From the NCBI GenBank assembly GCA_021018995.1, contig CM037590.1:81066097-81130096 (forward strand): 64,000 nucleotides of DNA, read 5' to 3'. The position numbers and the translations under genes were made by a program. Shown here one piece after another: positions 47,706-58,566 of this stretch (its first letter is position 1; each line of letters begins with the position of its first letter). The notes beneath the pieces were generated by a model. That model worked only from the letters and a program-made list of their open reading frames with translations. It made no database searches and was not told where the DNA came from. The DNA is from Chloranthus sessilifolius (lineage: Eukaryota; Streptophyta; Magnoliopsida; Chloranthales; Chloranthaceae).

Positions 47706-50431
47706 CTACTCAGAGTCAGAGGTGAAGATGTCAGCAGGGTCAAATCCTTATTGAGCAACATAGGCTTTTAACTCAGCTCTCCTCTCAGCCTTGGTCTGCT
47801 CTTTGGTAGTAACTACCTCCTCAGACTCGTTAGCTATCTCTTTCCCTTTTATGGCTTGTTGAGAGGGTGGACTTGTAGGAGGGGCAGGGGCTTGAATAGG
47901 AGTTGTGCCAGTCAGTTCAGCCACTCTTCTTTTGAGGATTTCTGCTTTTATTTCAGCATATAGAACTCTACTTTCATAAAGGTCCCTTGTAGCCTTTGTG
48001 GTCTCTTTGGCAGCAGATAGCCTTTTCTCAAGTCCATCTGCTCTCAGTTTCTCAGTGGCTGTAATGAGCTTTTTAGCTTCATAGTGGAATAAAATGCTTT
48101 GCCAGCTGTTAGATATCTGCATCATCTCATAGTTGTAATCCATAATTATTTTCTCAATCATTTCTTCATAGGGCATCTCAATTTATCTGCGGAGGGCAGT
48201 CATTCCCCGCACAACATCCTTCTTGAGGTAGGGGTTCTATTTCATGACATGGAGGAGGGTAGAGTATAGAGGAGATAAGGGGAAAGAAGAGGCAGGGAGT
48301 ATGGACTGAGAGGGGTCAAGGTCAGGATCAGGATCAGTTTGAGTTGGGTTTAAGCCCTCCACATCTGTGGCTGCATCAGAGGTAGCTACAACAGGTGGGT
48401 GAGGGGGTTGGGATTGTGTGAGGAAGATTGGCAGAGGTAGGGGAATAATGGGAGGAGGGATAAGGTCAGGCTGGGGTTCTGGTTCAAGTGTAGTTTGAGT
48501 AGAGGCATCCTTATAGGTAGGAGAAGGGATGGCCGGTTGGTGGGAGGTTAGGTTAAAAGTGTCAAGGTGGAGTGGATGGCTTGGAGGCTATTTGAAACGG
48601 AGAATTGACTTTGGAGTGTGTGGTGCATGGCTTGGAGTGTGGCTTTAATTGATGATTGGGTTTGGTTGTTGGCCATTACTTGGGATTGAAGGGAAAGTAA
48701 AAGGTGAAGGATTTGGGGTAAAGGGTCAGGTGTGATAGGGGCTGTGGGTTGGATTGGTGGAATTAGTTGGAAAGGGGGAGTGTGGGTATGGGTAAAAGGT
48801 GGGGTGGGTGAGGTGTGTAAATGGGTTGGTTGTGGAGAGTCAGGTAGTGGGGTGTACTCATGCCTAATATTGTCCATAATGGACTTTATTAGAGATGAAT
48901 AACCCTCACTAGTGACCTGGTCTTGGGTATGTGGAGGTGAGATGGGAAAAATGGGGTCAAAGTCAAAGGGAATGGATGGAGGGGAAGAAGTGGTTGGGTC
49001 AGCTGATGAAGCTGGTGCAGGGCTCAAAGGGGGGTTAGATAATATGGGTGGGCTGGCTGGAATGGTGAGTGAAGGTAAGGTAGGGATTGGGTCAATGGTA
49101 AAAGGGGTAGATAGAGGTGTGGATGTGGTGATGGTGGAGAGGGATGCTGAAGTGTTGGGAGGTAGGGAAACTTGAATGGAGGGCAAAGGAAATGAGATGG
49201 ATGGTAGAGAGGCTGCTGGGATGGAAAAACTAGGGATATCAGGCATGAAAGGAATAGAGATGGAAGGGATGGAGGGGATGACTGCAGGTGATGGGGGAAT
49301 CAAAGGAGCAGCTGTAGAGCTGGCCACTTGAGGTGCCTCCCTTTCAGTACTCTCCACAGATTTGCTTTTGCTCTTCCCAATGAGAGTCCTACTGGCAAAC
49401 CATGCCCTCTTCCCAAATGATTTAGGGGTCACCTTTTTCACTTCCCCCCCCTCTTTGAAAACAAATTCTTTTCTCCTGAGTAGGGCAGTAATGAGCCTGC
49501 TGTAGGGTAGCCTTGGTAAGGCTTGAGCCTTCCTATACTTGTCATTCACATTCACCATGGCCTCAAACACCAAATGAGAAACATTTATTAATTGATCCTT
49601 GGAGAAAGAATAGAGGGCATCTACTATGGGGACTCTTCTTTCTTGTTGGTGCCCACTCACATAGATATTCTTCCTCAAAATGGAGTCAACGAAGAGCATG
49701 CTGGCATACAAATCTCTTCTCATTATTGAGTCCCCAATCCCCACAATGCCTTGTGTGAGGTGCCTGGTCATTGCTTTGAAAGAGACATTCTCAGGTGCAG
49801 CCAGGTGATAGACAGAATAAAAAATAGTAGGGACCCCCAATGCTACCCCTATATCTCTATAGTCCACCACCATCTCCACATGATCAATCAAAATTACAAG
49901 GCAGGGCTCAAGTGAATCTGGCTTGGTTTGTTTCCTGAGATTCTGATAACACAACTTAACCAGCCTTGGGTAAGATTTTTTATTCAGTGGGCTCAACATG
50001 GGTGTCAGGCCTGCCTTCACCAAATAATTCAAAGTACCCTGACACTCCTCTACCTTAGAGAAATAAGGGGTGTCAACGATAGTCTCTGGGATCAGACCTA
50101 ATGCATCCACAAATTCATTGGGTGTGGATCTGAGTAATGGGACTTCAGGCTCCAATTCAGGGTTAGGCTCAGCCTTAGAAATTTCAGGCACAAAGTTAGG
50201 TTGTGTCTCAGGGGCTTCCTCAACAAATTCTTCACTAGTTTGGGCCCTCTTTGATTTTTTGGCTTTCTTGGATTTCACAATTTTCTCAGCTTGGTCCATG
50301 ACCAACTTCCTTTTTGTAGGTGGGGATTCAGTGGGTTTTGTGGTGAGCCTACTGGATTTCCTAGTGGCTTTGGTGGTAGATTTAGAAGGTACTTTGAAAA
50401 GATTAGCCAAGGTATCCTCTTGACTAGACAT
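47706..50431 (-). pseudogene. E4 third ORF (PF20167-like), nearly complete
   Basis: This is the best-preserved copy of the third ORF, about 908 codons from MSS at 50431 to TAG at 47706-47708. A continuous open stretch runs from 50488 to 48548. Its order is a basic region (residues about 20-65 of the ORF, with KKAKKSKR), the PF20167-like domain (about 80-350), a Pro/Ser-rich linker (about 360-580), a Gln/Leu-rich helical part, then the C-terminal Lys/Glu-rich coiled-coil-like part (48176-47748). Damage is a frameshift near 48550, stops near 48240 and 48185, and a TAA close to the end. Function is unknown. gag and pol are missing from this element. Confidence 0.8.
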
Positions 50432-50754
50432 TATATACTCAAACAATTGCAATTCACTTCCAATCACCACATAGACCTTTGTTATCAATCAAATTAACCA
50501 CACCAATTTGCAAATGCAATGCCAAAAGCATAAAGTGGGCTAGAAGAGAGGCTTACCAGCAGAAACCTAGGGTTTCACAAATCTTAAAATGCATAGCACC
50601 AAACCAGCTTAGACCAAGTGCAAAGTGTAGCTTTTGATGAATTGAAACAATCAGGAAAATAGCCAGGAACTTGTTGTAACAGCCAGTGAGATAGAGAGAG
50701 AAAAAGCAAAATGTTAAAATCGCCAGAGAAAACTTAAAGCACAAAGAGAAACTT

Positions 50755-51023
50755 TCGAATGGAAAAAAATGGAGTTGTCGTTAGGTTTAAAGCAGTGGGA
50801 AACCACTTTCGACGGGATTGGGGCAAGGTGTGGACACGTTGAGGCAACCTATCGAAGAGTAGAAAGTCAGTGATCCTCGCGAGAGATTCATGCAATCCTG
50901 TCGACCGGTTCAAGTACACAACAACAATCATTCTGAGAGGTTCATAGAACCTCTCGACAAGTTCTTTGAACTTAATATGCAATCCTCTCGACAGGTTCTA
51001 GGCTCCAGAAAAGTTACTTCGAG
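50755..51023. repeat. Palindrome array, TCGA type, in E4 spacer
   Basis: Sites such as AACCTCTCGACAAGTT and ATCCTCTCGACAGGTT match the E3 spacer. The array is cut at about 51023, where sequence jumps into LTR interior. Confidence 0.85.
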
Positions 51024-51027
51024 GTGA

Positions 51028-51308
51028 GTTGCAGCTGGACTTGGTCCCAAGCATTTTCAATTTGGGTCCATGACCTTCTCATGAATCTCTAAGGCTCTTG
51101 TGGACTACTTGATTGGCTGGCCTTTGGGCTGTAAGGCCACCTATTGAGCAACAAATTGCTTCTTTGGCTCTTTTAAGTGAATATCTGCACTAAGCTTGCA
51201 ATTCATTGCTTATCTACAAAATACACTTAAAACACATTTTTAGTCCGCTCAAAGGTCCACCAAAGGTCAGGTTAGGAGGTGAAAAATGGTATTTTTCACT
51301 GCTTAACA
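51028..51308 (-). repeat. E4 5' LTR fragment
   Basis: Only the first 281 bp of the LTR (minus start at 51308, TGTTAAGCAGTG) remains. It joins spacer sequence through about 4 bp of unassigned sequence, showing one deletion that removed the rest of the LTR, gag and pol. Confidence 0.85.
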
Positions 51309-51313
51309 GCCAC
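51309..51313. repeat. Outer target site duplication of the Athila array, right (GCCAC)
   Basis: GCCAC follows the LTR fragment end and matches GTCAC at 30670-30674 except for one transition. Confidence 0.6.
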
Positions 51314-51504
51314 CATTTTCTTATCTGTGCGGGCCTTTCCTACATGAAGAAATATATATAACTTAGATGTGACCAAAATTTGTATCCTTATATGTGGTCT
51401 AGCACGGCTCTTTTTTTTAGTAAAGGGCAAGAAATGCAGGTGGGTTGGCTTGGGGACAAGGAAAAATACGCTTCCCCCCCAACCCTCATCTTCATTATGG
51501 GGCA

Positions 51505-51645
51505 CTGTTGGTCTGGCGCGTGTATTTCGCCAGGCCAAATCTGGGGAGAAAAAAGGCTTGGCGTGTGTATTACACATGCCAGGCCAAACTTGAAAAAAAA
51601 TGCTCTGGCGTGTGTAATACACATGCCAAGTGCTTCCTACAGAAA
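51505..51645. repeat. Hairpin cluster C
   Basis: Three units: CTGGCG...CGCCAG, CTTGGCGTGTGTATTACACATGCC.., and CTGGCGTGTGTAATACACATGCCAAG. They match the style of clusters A and B and lie about 150 bp before the next coding remnant. The surrounding 51314-51796 has no other supported feature; a CT-rich segment at 51677-51690 may be leader. Confidence 0.7.
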
Positions 51646-51796
51646 GTGGGGCATTTTAAGCCTGAGAATGCACTCTTTTCCTTCTCTTTTGACTTAGGCT
51701 TGGTGTTTTTTGCTGCTGCTTTTCTACTTGCTTTCTCAAGGGTGGGTCAATCGTCCTACATTGAATTTGTATCCTTAGGAACATCTTTGCATATCA

Positions 51797-52665
51797 ATGG
51801 ACCCCCTTTCCAACCCCGCCTCTCATGGGAGCCCCGGGAACACTATACTTCCCTCATTGGGTATGGGGCCCAGTTTCCTAAAGAAGTGGTTAGAGAGTTT
51901 GAATGAGAGCGAGCTCGTGGGTTTGAATGATCTTGGGTTGGCCCGCCTCTCGCCTTTTCTTGAAATTCCTCCACTATGGAACCTTCTTCATGCGGCGGCC
52001 TCCTTTTGGGAAGTGGATACCCATGTCTTCCATTTTCATGAGTTGTCTCCCGCACTTGAAAAACTCTCTAGCCTGTCGGGTTTGAAGCTGTATAGAGGTC
52101 TTGCGAGAGTGATGCCCAAGCCGGGTTATGCCAAAGCCATCCACAGGACTTTGGGTTTGAAGAAATTTGATTATGAAAAAAGTCTCATTGGAGGGCCCAC
52201 CAGATGTTCGATGAAATTCCTAAGAGAACTTTTTGGTGATGAGAGCCTGCGAAAATTGCTGATTAGAAATGTTTATAACATGAAGGCTTTTGCTCTTGGT
52301 CTCATCTCTGAGGTTTTTTTCTTCACTGGGGAGAAAGTTTCTCGCTTGCACTTTGCGATGTCTTGACCGAATTAGAGGGAGGCCATTCTGTGATGCATCT
52401 GATCTTAGCAGAGCTTTATCGTTGCCTCGACGCTTTTGCCTTGGGCAAGGTGGCATGCCTCAGGGGATGCCTGCTTCTATTTCAGGTTTGGCTAGGGGAG
52501 CACCTTGCCGTTTTGGGACCCGTGCCTCGTTTCTATATTGTCCGTGGTGAGGTGACCCGTTGCTTTCTGGGCAGATGCCATATGCTTCCACAGGGAGACA
52601 TGCAGGGGTTGAAACTTTGGCTGGCCGAAGATGAGTTTGTGTGGAGGCTTCCTTGGTGTTGGTGA
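51797..52665 (+). pseudogene. DUF7745-like plant protein remnant
   Basis: A 189-codon open stretch from ATG 51797 has LWNLLHAAASFWEVDTHVFHF and ELSPALEKLSSLSGL, matching from memory the start of the plant DUF7745 family. A one-base frame change near 52350 leads to a second stretch (to 52665) with LAELYRCLDAFALG and LLLFQVWLGEHLAVL, matching the later conserved part of that family. TGA ends it at 52663-52665. The family is plant-specific and often found near retrotransposons. Its biochemical role is not known to me. It lies on +, like both PMD genes. Confidence 0.65.
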
Positions 52666-52739
52666 ACACTTTTTCTATGTTCCTCTCGGTCCCCGTTGAA
52701 TCAGTGGCTCCAATTCTGTCCAAGTGGACTCTAGCGATG

Positions 52740-54748
52740 CGACGTTTGGAATGTTAGAAATAAAGGGTTTTCTAGGAAGGTTCCTAGTTTATTGCGATCG
52801 CCAGCTGCAGATATTTATCGACGCTGTAACACGTCAATGATCATGCTTTGGTGTGGGTGTGGGTTACTTCTTTACTGAATCGTCTGCCTGTGAAGGTCAG
52901 CAGCTCTGTCTTTTCTTATAATTTAGATAGTTTAGTTTTCCTTTTATTTCCCGTTATTGTTATAGTTCTGATCAGTTTAGACTTCCCTAATTCTGTTATG
53001 AATTTAGTTATATAAGTTTATTCTATTCCTATTTTGAGTCTAGTTAATTTTTACTATTCCTATCCTTATTGAAAGTCTAATTAATTAAGTGTCCTAATCC
53101 CATCAGGAGTCCGATTAATTTTAGTCTCCTAATCCCATTAGAAGTCTAATTGTGATCAGGTTTCCTAATTGTACTAGGAGTGCACATGTAGTAGTTCTGG
53201 TGAAACTTTAATTAAATCAAGAATGCTAGTTATACTGAGATTCTAAGTAGAGCAAGTATACTAGTTGTATTGGAATTCTAATTAAATCAGGTATAACAGT
53301 CTTACTAGAATTCTAATTGAAATAGAGAACTAGTTTTACTAAAGCTCTAATTTAAGCGATGAATTAATCAGACTGAAATTCTAATTAGAGCAAGAAATTA
53401 ACCAATTAAAATCTGATTTAAAGAATTTAATCAATCATACTAAAATCTAATTAACTTAATTAATTAATTATGCTGAAATAAAATAAATCTACAAGTTAAT
53501 TATACTAAAAAGATAAGAAAAGTAATTAATTAATTTTAGAATTCTAAAAGAAAGGGGTTTTGGGCCTGCTATGCTAAGGAGGATTGGCCTCGTTCCCAAG
53601 TACCCTCCGTAAGCTCCCTTGGGCAAATCGGGTGGCTGAGATTAAAGATAAATTGGATTCGTGATGATAAAATAGTATTTTTAGATTTTTCAGAGTCGAT
53701 TTTGGAGTAATAATTATGAATTAAATTATGAATTAGAATCATAGAAACTGAAATTAATATTTAGGATTTTTAGAAATATTAAACTAAGAAATTTAAATTT
53801 AAATTTAAATTTTTAGGGCTGAATTCGGGTCCGAAATCAGAAAATCAGATCGTATGATTAAAGACTGGTTCTAGAGTCTAAGACCTAGAACCAAAGATTA
53901 ATGATAGGACTGGAGATTAAGATTTTAGAACGAAATTGAAGCCTAGGGTCGGTAAATCAGACCGTCGGATTAAGGACTGGTTATGAATTCGGAGAACTAA
54001 AACCAAATATAAAAATTTGCGGTCTAAAAAGGGTGCTACGGTCTCGGACTAAAAATTAAAACTAATAATTAAAGCTAAGAGAAAGATCCTAAATCTAAAA
54101 CTATAATTTTTACCTAGGACTGGGGCTGCGGAGAGAAATCTCGAAGATTCGAAGCTTGAATCTCAAAATCATGACTAGGTTGCTCTATGGGTTTGTCCTC
54201 GGAGTTCTCTAGTTTAGGAATCCCAAAAAATTCGCGCTCTCTCGAAAATTGTCAGGCTCTCCGAGCGAATTAAGGAAAAAATATTTTATAGGTTTTTTTC
54301 TAATTAAACGCCCTATTTTAGGCATTTAATCAAATTACGTGCCGATTTTCCAGTGCTTAATCACTTTGAGTTGATCACCGACTCAGTGAGCGACCGACTG
54401 ACTTGCTCAGTGAGTTTCCTAGTCCTAATAGTGTTAGAACTAATTGTGCGCCCATTTTGGGGTGCATAATCCAATTAATCGCTACTCTCAAAGCATTTAA
54501 TCGAGGAAACTTAGGGGTCAAGGACGGTAAGACTAGGTCGGGCATAGGCCAATTGCACGCCGGTGATGCAACGCTTAATCCGATCGTGCGTCTGGTGTTA
54601 GGCGCGTGATCGAGTCTTGAGTTAGTCTGGGGAAAGGAAGTCTAGTCTGAGTAGGGACTGATTGCGAGCTTGTGATTTAGCGTGCAATCAAATTGAGCAC
54701 TTGGTTTAGGCGCTTAATTCGGGGCTCTCTGGGTCCGGGTTGGGTCTA
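52740..54748. other. Non-coding stretch with degenerate repeats
   Basis: No gene is supported. 53040-53500 is an AT-rich array of diverged units around ATTCTAATTAGA. 53830-54010 holds two diverged copies of a segment with AATCAGAYCGT...ATTAARGACTGGTT. 54300-54730 repeats GCGCTTAATC-like words, which recur at 58200-58350. Confidence 0.5.
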
Positions 54749-55235
54749 AAATGCTAGACTATTATTTTAGCCTGCATTTCTACTATATACTATTGTTTTA
54801 GTATATAGTCTCCCTACGTTAGGATCTGAGCCACAGAGCTATTATTTCAGCCTGTATTTAGCCATGTATTATTGTTTCAGTGCATGGTTCCCACGTCGGG
54901 GTATGACACAGAGCTATTATTTTAGCCTGTGTTCAACCATATACTATTGTTTCAGTATATGGTCTCATATCAGGGTTAGGGGTCTGAAATGCGAGACTAT
55001 TATTTCAGTCTGCATTTTGACTATATACTATTGTTTCAGTATATAGTCTCCCTATGTCGGGATCTGAGCCACAGAGCTATTGTTTCAACCTGTGTTCAGC
55101 CATGTACTATTATTTCAGTGCATGGTTCCCTATGTTAGGGTCATGGGGCCTGAGCCACAGAACTATTGTTTTAGCTTGTGTCCAGCCATATACTATTATT
55201 TTAGCATATGGTCCCACATCAGGGTTATGAGGTCA
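54749..55235. repeat. Two-hairpin minisatellite
   Basis: Six units of about 74-85 bp form two rounds of a three-unit, roughly 240-bp higher-order repeat. Each unit holds two hairpins with near-constant loops (ATTATTT or ATTGTTT) and changing, complementary arms. Examples are ACTATATACTA/TAGTATATAGT at 54782-54809, CCATGTACT/AGTGCATGG near 55100, and AAATGC-AGACT/AGTCTGCATTT near 54988. Confidence 0.85.
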
Positions 55236-55269
55236 AAGGTTGACTAAATAAATTTGTATATTCCGAGAG

Positions 55270-55420
55270 GGCAAAATGGGAGTGCCTATAGATGCCCCTC
55301 TTCAGTGCGCTCTTACGAAGTAAGAACGCGTCGAAGAAGTAGACATCCCTCATTCGAGGTGTCTTCTCATTTCTCTTGAGAAATCACAAATTGAATTGGG
55401 GATGCTGACATGACATGCTT
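55270..55420 (+). repeat. Segment resembling copy A/B LTR
   Basis: CTATAGATGCCCCTCTTCAGT and the following ACATCC..AGGTGTCTT recall CTACAGATGCCCCTCTTTGGT at 250-320. It suggests a related Tat-type LTR here, borders unseen. Confidence 0.4.
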
Positions 55421-55825
55421 AGCTTTCTTATCTATCAGTGCAAGCTAAAATAGAGCATTTGAAGGGCAAATGATAGCTGTCAAAGGGAACATCCCGGGTC
55501 TGTGGGTGCATAGCGCATCCCACCACATGGCGCAGGCTAACAGAGGGATTTTATGCAATTGAGGTATCGGGGCATCAATCAAATGCCTAAAACAAGGTCT
55601 AGGGACCGATAATAATAAAATAAAGTATCATGTAATATCGAAGGCTTTTGCAAGTTATGTCAGACAGGGCGCATCATTGCTCACATCGATGCGCGTCAGG
55701 CGTTCCTTTTCCAATAGATGTTTGTAAGCTCTTAGATTAAATATACTCAATGTTTAGTTTCTCAGGGGAATGGCCGATTTGGGTTGGTAATTGAGGTGAG
55801 GGTTTTGTGAGGTGTGCTCAATTGA

Positions 55826-56095
55826 ATTCTGTGCAGTGGCGCGTGCGCTTGATTCATCTGGAGTCAGCCTTTAAGATGGGAATTCTAATGCTAATGTGTC
55901 TAAACAAATGATTCTATGCAGTGGAGTGTGTGCTTGATCCAATTCTATGCAGTGGAATATGCGCTTGATTGTGAGTTCAGGGGTTAGCCTATAAGTTGGG
56001 TATTTAAGTCTTAATGTGTCTGAACAAACGATTTTGCGCAGCGGAGTGTGCGATTGATCCAATTTTGCATATTGGGGTATGTGTTTGATTGCGAG
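55826..56095. repeat. Tandem repeat, TGCAGTGGNRTRTGCGCTTGATT unit
   Basis: Five diverged copies of a roughly 30-bp word, starting near 55826, 55911, 55943, 56033 and 56063, lie within a longer unit of about 120 bp that also includes AATGTGTCTRAACAAAYGATT. Confidence 0.75.
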
Positions 56096-56727
56096 TTCAG
56101 GAGTCTTAGGAGTTAAAGGTCAGGTTTAAGTGTAATTTATTATGAGCGGGTGATGGGGTCTTAATCGAGTTTTGTGGTATTTAAAGAAAGGTGAGTTGGG
56201 TCTATTTATCTTGTTGCTTTGTTTTTCTTTTCTTCTCTCTTTTTTTATTTTTTTTGTTGGTAAGGAGATTTTGAAAATTCGAGAGTTTTGAAAATTTAAA
56301 ATTTTAGGAATTTTAACTTAAGATCAATTCAGTGGTAAAACGGTGGAAAATGTGGCTTCCGAGACATTGCTGAGCAGATCCACCGGTACAGGATTTGTGG
56401 ACCCGACCGTTATTGTGGTTGCCAAGACAACACTTGGCATGCTAGATACTCCATCTAACCTTCTTGGGAATGAGGGCGCTAGTCTTCACATCGATCCTTT
56501 TTAGGGAGCAGTGAAGGCAGCGTTGAGGAGGCGGCAGTGGAGGAGGTAAAGATAGCGGAAGAGAAGGAGTAAAGAGTAGAGGGATGTGTTTCCCAACTAA
56601 TTCTCTCTAAAGTCTCCGATCGGATGCTCCGAGCGGAATCTGCTCCTCGCTTTGTCTCAGTTTTGAACCCAATCTTCGTTTTGGGTTGTAGGTTAAAGTT
56701 TTAGGTTTTCGTTTGGGTTATAAATTC

Positions 56728-56775
56728 AGGAGGTATGCCTCCGATGATACTTGTAAAACTTTTGAGTTATAAATG
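56728..56775 (+). promoter_or_regulatory. Candidate 3'-end signal: GGAGGTATGCCTCC stem with TTGTAA
   Basis: A short inverted repeat GGAGG-TATG-CCTCC is followed by GATGATACTTGTAAAA and later ATAAATGAAGGG. The same layout occurs at 57698-57745 and 60780-60820. Confidence 0.4.
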
Positions 56776-57695
56776 AAGGGACATTTCTTTTGTTTGTTTT
56801 GTCGTCCTTGTTTATTTGTTTAAGCTTATTAGCGGATTAGTTGGATTTATCTGATTTGTTTGACTTATTTTAGGATTTAGTTTAGAGTTTGAGGATTCAT
56901 TCCAAATTTATTTAGGGCTTATCCCAAGGTTAATTTACTTTATTGAGTTTGGTTTAGAGGGTTCACTTGGTTCTGTTTGGTTTGTTGGGGGCATTTTTTT
57001 TTGGTCCTAAACAAGTTAGGGTCTCATCTTAGAGAGTTTTTTTTTTTTTTTTGTTTAAAGTTTTGTCTGGTTTAAGGTTTGATTTAACTTGAGTTTTGGT
57101 CTTTTGTTTGATTCCACATGAGACTTAAAAGGTGTGAGTTTTCAAGGGTTCTAGATGGGTGTTAAATGTTTAAATCCTAGTGGTTTATCTAGGCTTGGGG
57201 GGATTGGTGTTTGTTAAGTGTTGTGTGATTATTGGTTCATCTGAGTCCATCATGGATTATGGTCTTTCAAAGGGGGTATGTGTTTGGTTTAGATTTAACT
57301 GGATTAGAAAGGTTTAAAGGTGTGACACTTGTCATTTGGTAATTCAGGAGGTATAGTTTATAAATGTGTGAGCTAAAAGTTTTGAGTTGTTGTTTTGGAT
57401 TTTATTCCAAGTTTGGGATTAAAAGTTTTGGGGCATTTTGTTGCTTTGGGCATTTTCTTGTTCATTAATGTCATTTCTTTCTTTCTTTTTTGTATCCTGG
57501 GTGTTGGACCAGAAGAGTTGTGCTCATTACGTGAATTGTTGAGAATGGACGGGATTGGGAATGCAAGGTAGCAGTCGAATTGCTGCCATGCTATGGGAAG
57601 ATGGGAAGATGAGATTTTTGTTTTCCCGAATAAATCCAGATTCGTGCATTGCCTGAACGTGCGGATTTTAAGTTTTTTGTTTTGAGTTGTATATT

Positions 57696-57750
57696 TCGAG
57701 GGTATGCCCTCGGTGTATGTTGTAATTATTTTATTTATTTATGAAGTGAC
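57696..57750 (+). promoter_or_regulatory. Candidate 3'-end signal: GAGGGTATGCCCTC stem with TTGTAA
   Basis: A perfect GAGGG-TATG-CCCTC inverted repeat is followed by GGTGTATGTTGTAATT and TTTATGAAGTG. It is a second member of the motif at 56728. Confidence 0.4.
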
Positions 57751-58566
57751 TATATTTTTTATTTCTTTTGTAAATTCAAGTTTAGTTTGTTTTGTTGCTT
57801 ATTTGATTTATTTTGAGTGCGAGGTTTACTTGTTTAATTTATTTATTTTGGATCGGGGCATGTTAGGAGCATTATTTTTGTTTTGATTTAGTTTGGGCCA
57901 AGTTGGAGTGTATGAACGATGGGGATATTTTTCTTATTTAGTTCTGCCTTAGTTGGGGCAAGTTTTTCTTTTGTTTTTTTAGTTTTGGTCGGAGTGTGTA
58001 AACGGTGTCGAGGCATTTTTAGTTTGGTCTTAGTCTGGAGCATTTTCTTTTAGTTATCGGGATGCATATTTCTTTAAGTGTGGAATGTTTTGGATCGGGC
58101 TTAACAAGGGCATGGTTTAGGCTAATAATTAGTGTCGGAGATCACCCAATTTAGGTCTGTGAATATACTATCCTAGGCATTTTTTTTATGTTTCTGGGGA
58201 ATTGCGCGCTTCATTTCGAGCACATAAATTAATTGCGCGTCAAAGGGTGAACACGCGTTCAGAGCGTCAGAACGTTATTAAGTACCAGTTTTTGGTCGTT
58301 TGATCAATTTAAACGCATGGTACCGGGCGCGTGATTAGGGCGGTGGCTGGTCACTGTATAAGTGACCCTTGGCATTTGCGCACCACTATGTGGAGGGAGG
58401 TGTTAAGGGGTCGCCGTTAGTCTTCGGATCTTCAGACCGCGTGTGGCCTCTTTGAGGATATGGATGCGGGGCAGGTATAGATCGTCATGCGTATGTTTTT
58501 TGTTTCGTTTCGGTCTTTTATGATCCGAGTCTTTGTTGAGCGGTCGGCTCGTTTACTTGGTTGTAA

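Larger units (their letters stand above)
30675..51308 (-). mobile_element. Tandem Athila array E3 plus E4 sharing an LTR
   Basis: On the minus strand the order is LTR fragment (51308-51028), E4 spacer and ORF3, E4 3' region, complete LTR (45799-43434), E3 primer site, gag, pol, ORF3, 3' region, and complete LTR (33035-30675). The middle LTR serves as 3' LTR of E4 and 5' LTR of E3. E4 lacks gag and pol and most of its 5' LTR. The matching outer 5-bp flanks suggest a single insertion enlarged by LTR-LTR unequal recombination, then an internal deletion in E4. Confidence 0.8.
56096..58566. other. T- and G-rich non-coding stretch
   Basis: No gene is supported. An uninterrupted frame of about 57 codons ends at TAG near 56502 (+) but matches nothing I know. 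T-rich segments with repeated GGGGCATTTT words fill 56980-58060. Three stem-plus-TGTAA segments are listed separately. Confidence 0.5.

Noticed and set aside
49513..49758. Plus-strand frames across E4 ORF3 such as 49513-49758 and 50070-50423
   Set aside because: They lie opposite a strongly conserved coding region on minus and show no domain.
47706..50431. Athila third ORF as an envelope glycoprotein
   Set aside because: No signal peptide, transmembrane helix or Cys pattern is visible; basic, PF20167-like and Pro/Ser-rich regions suggest another role.
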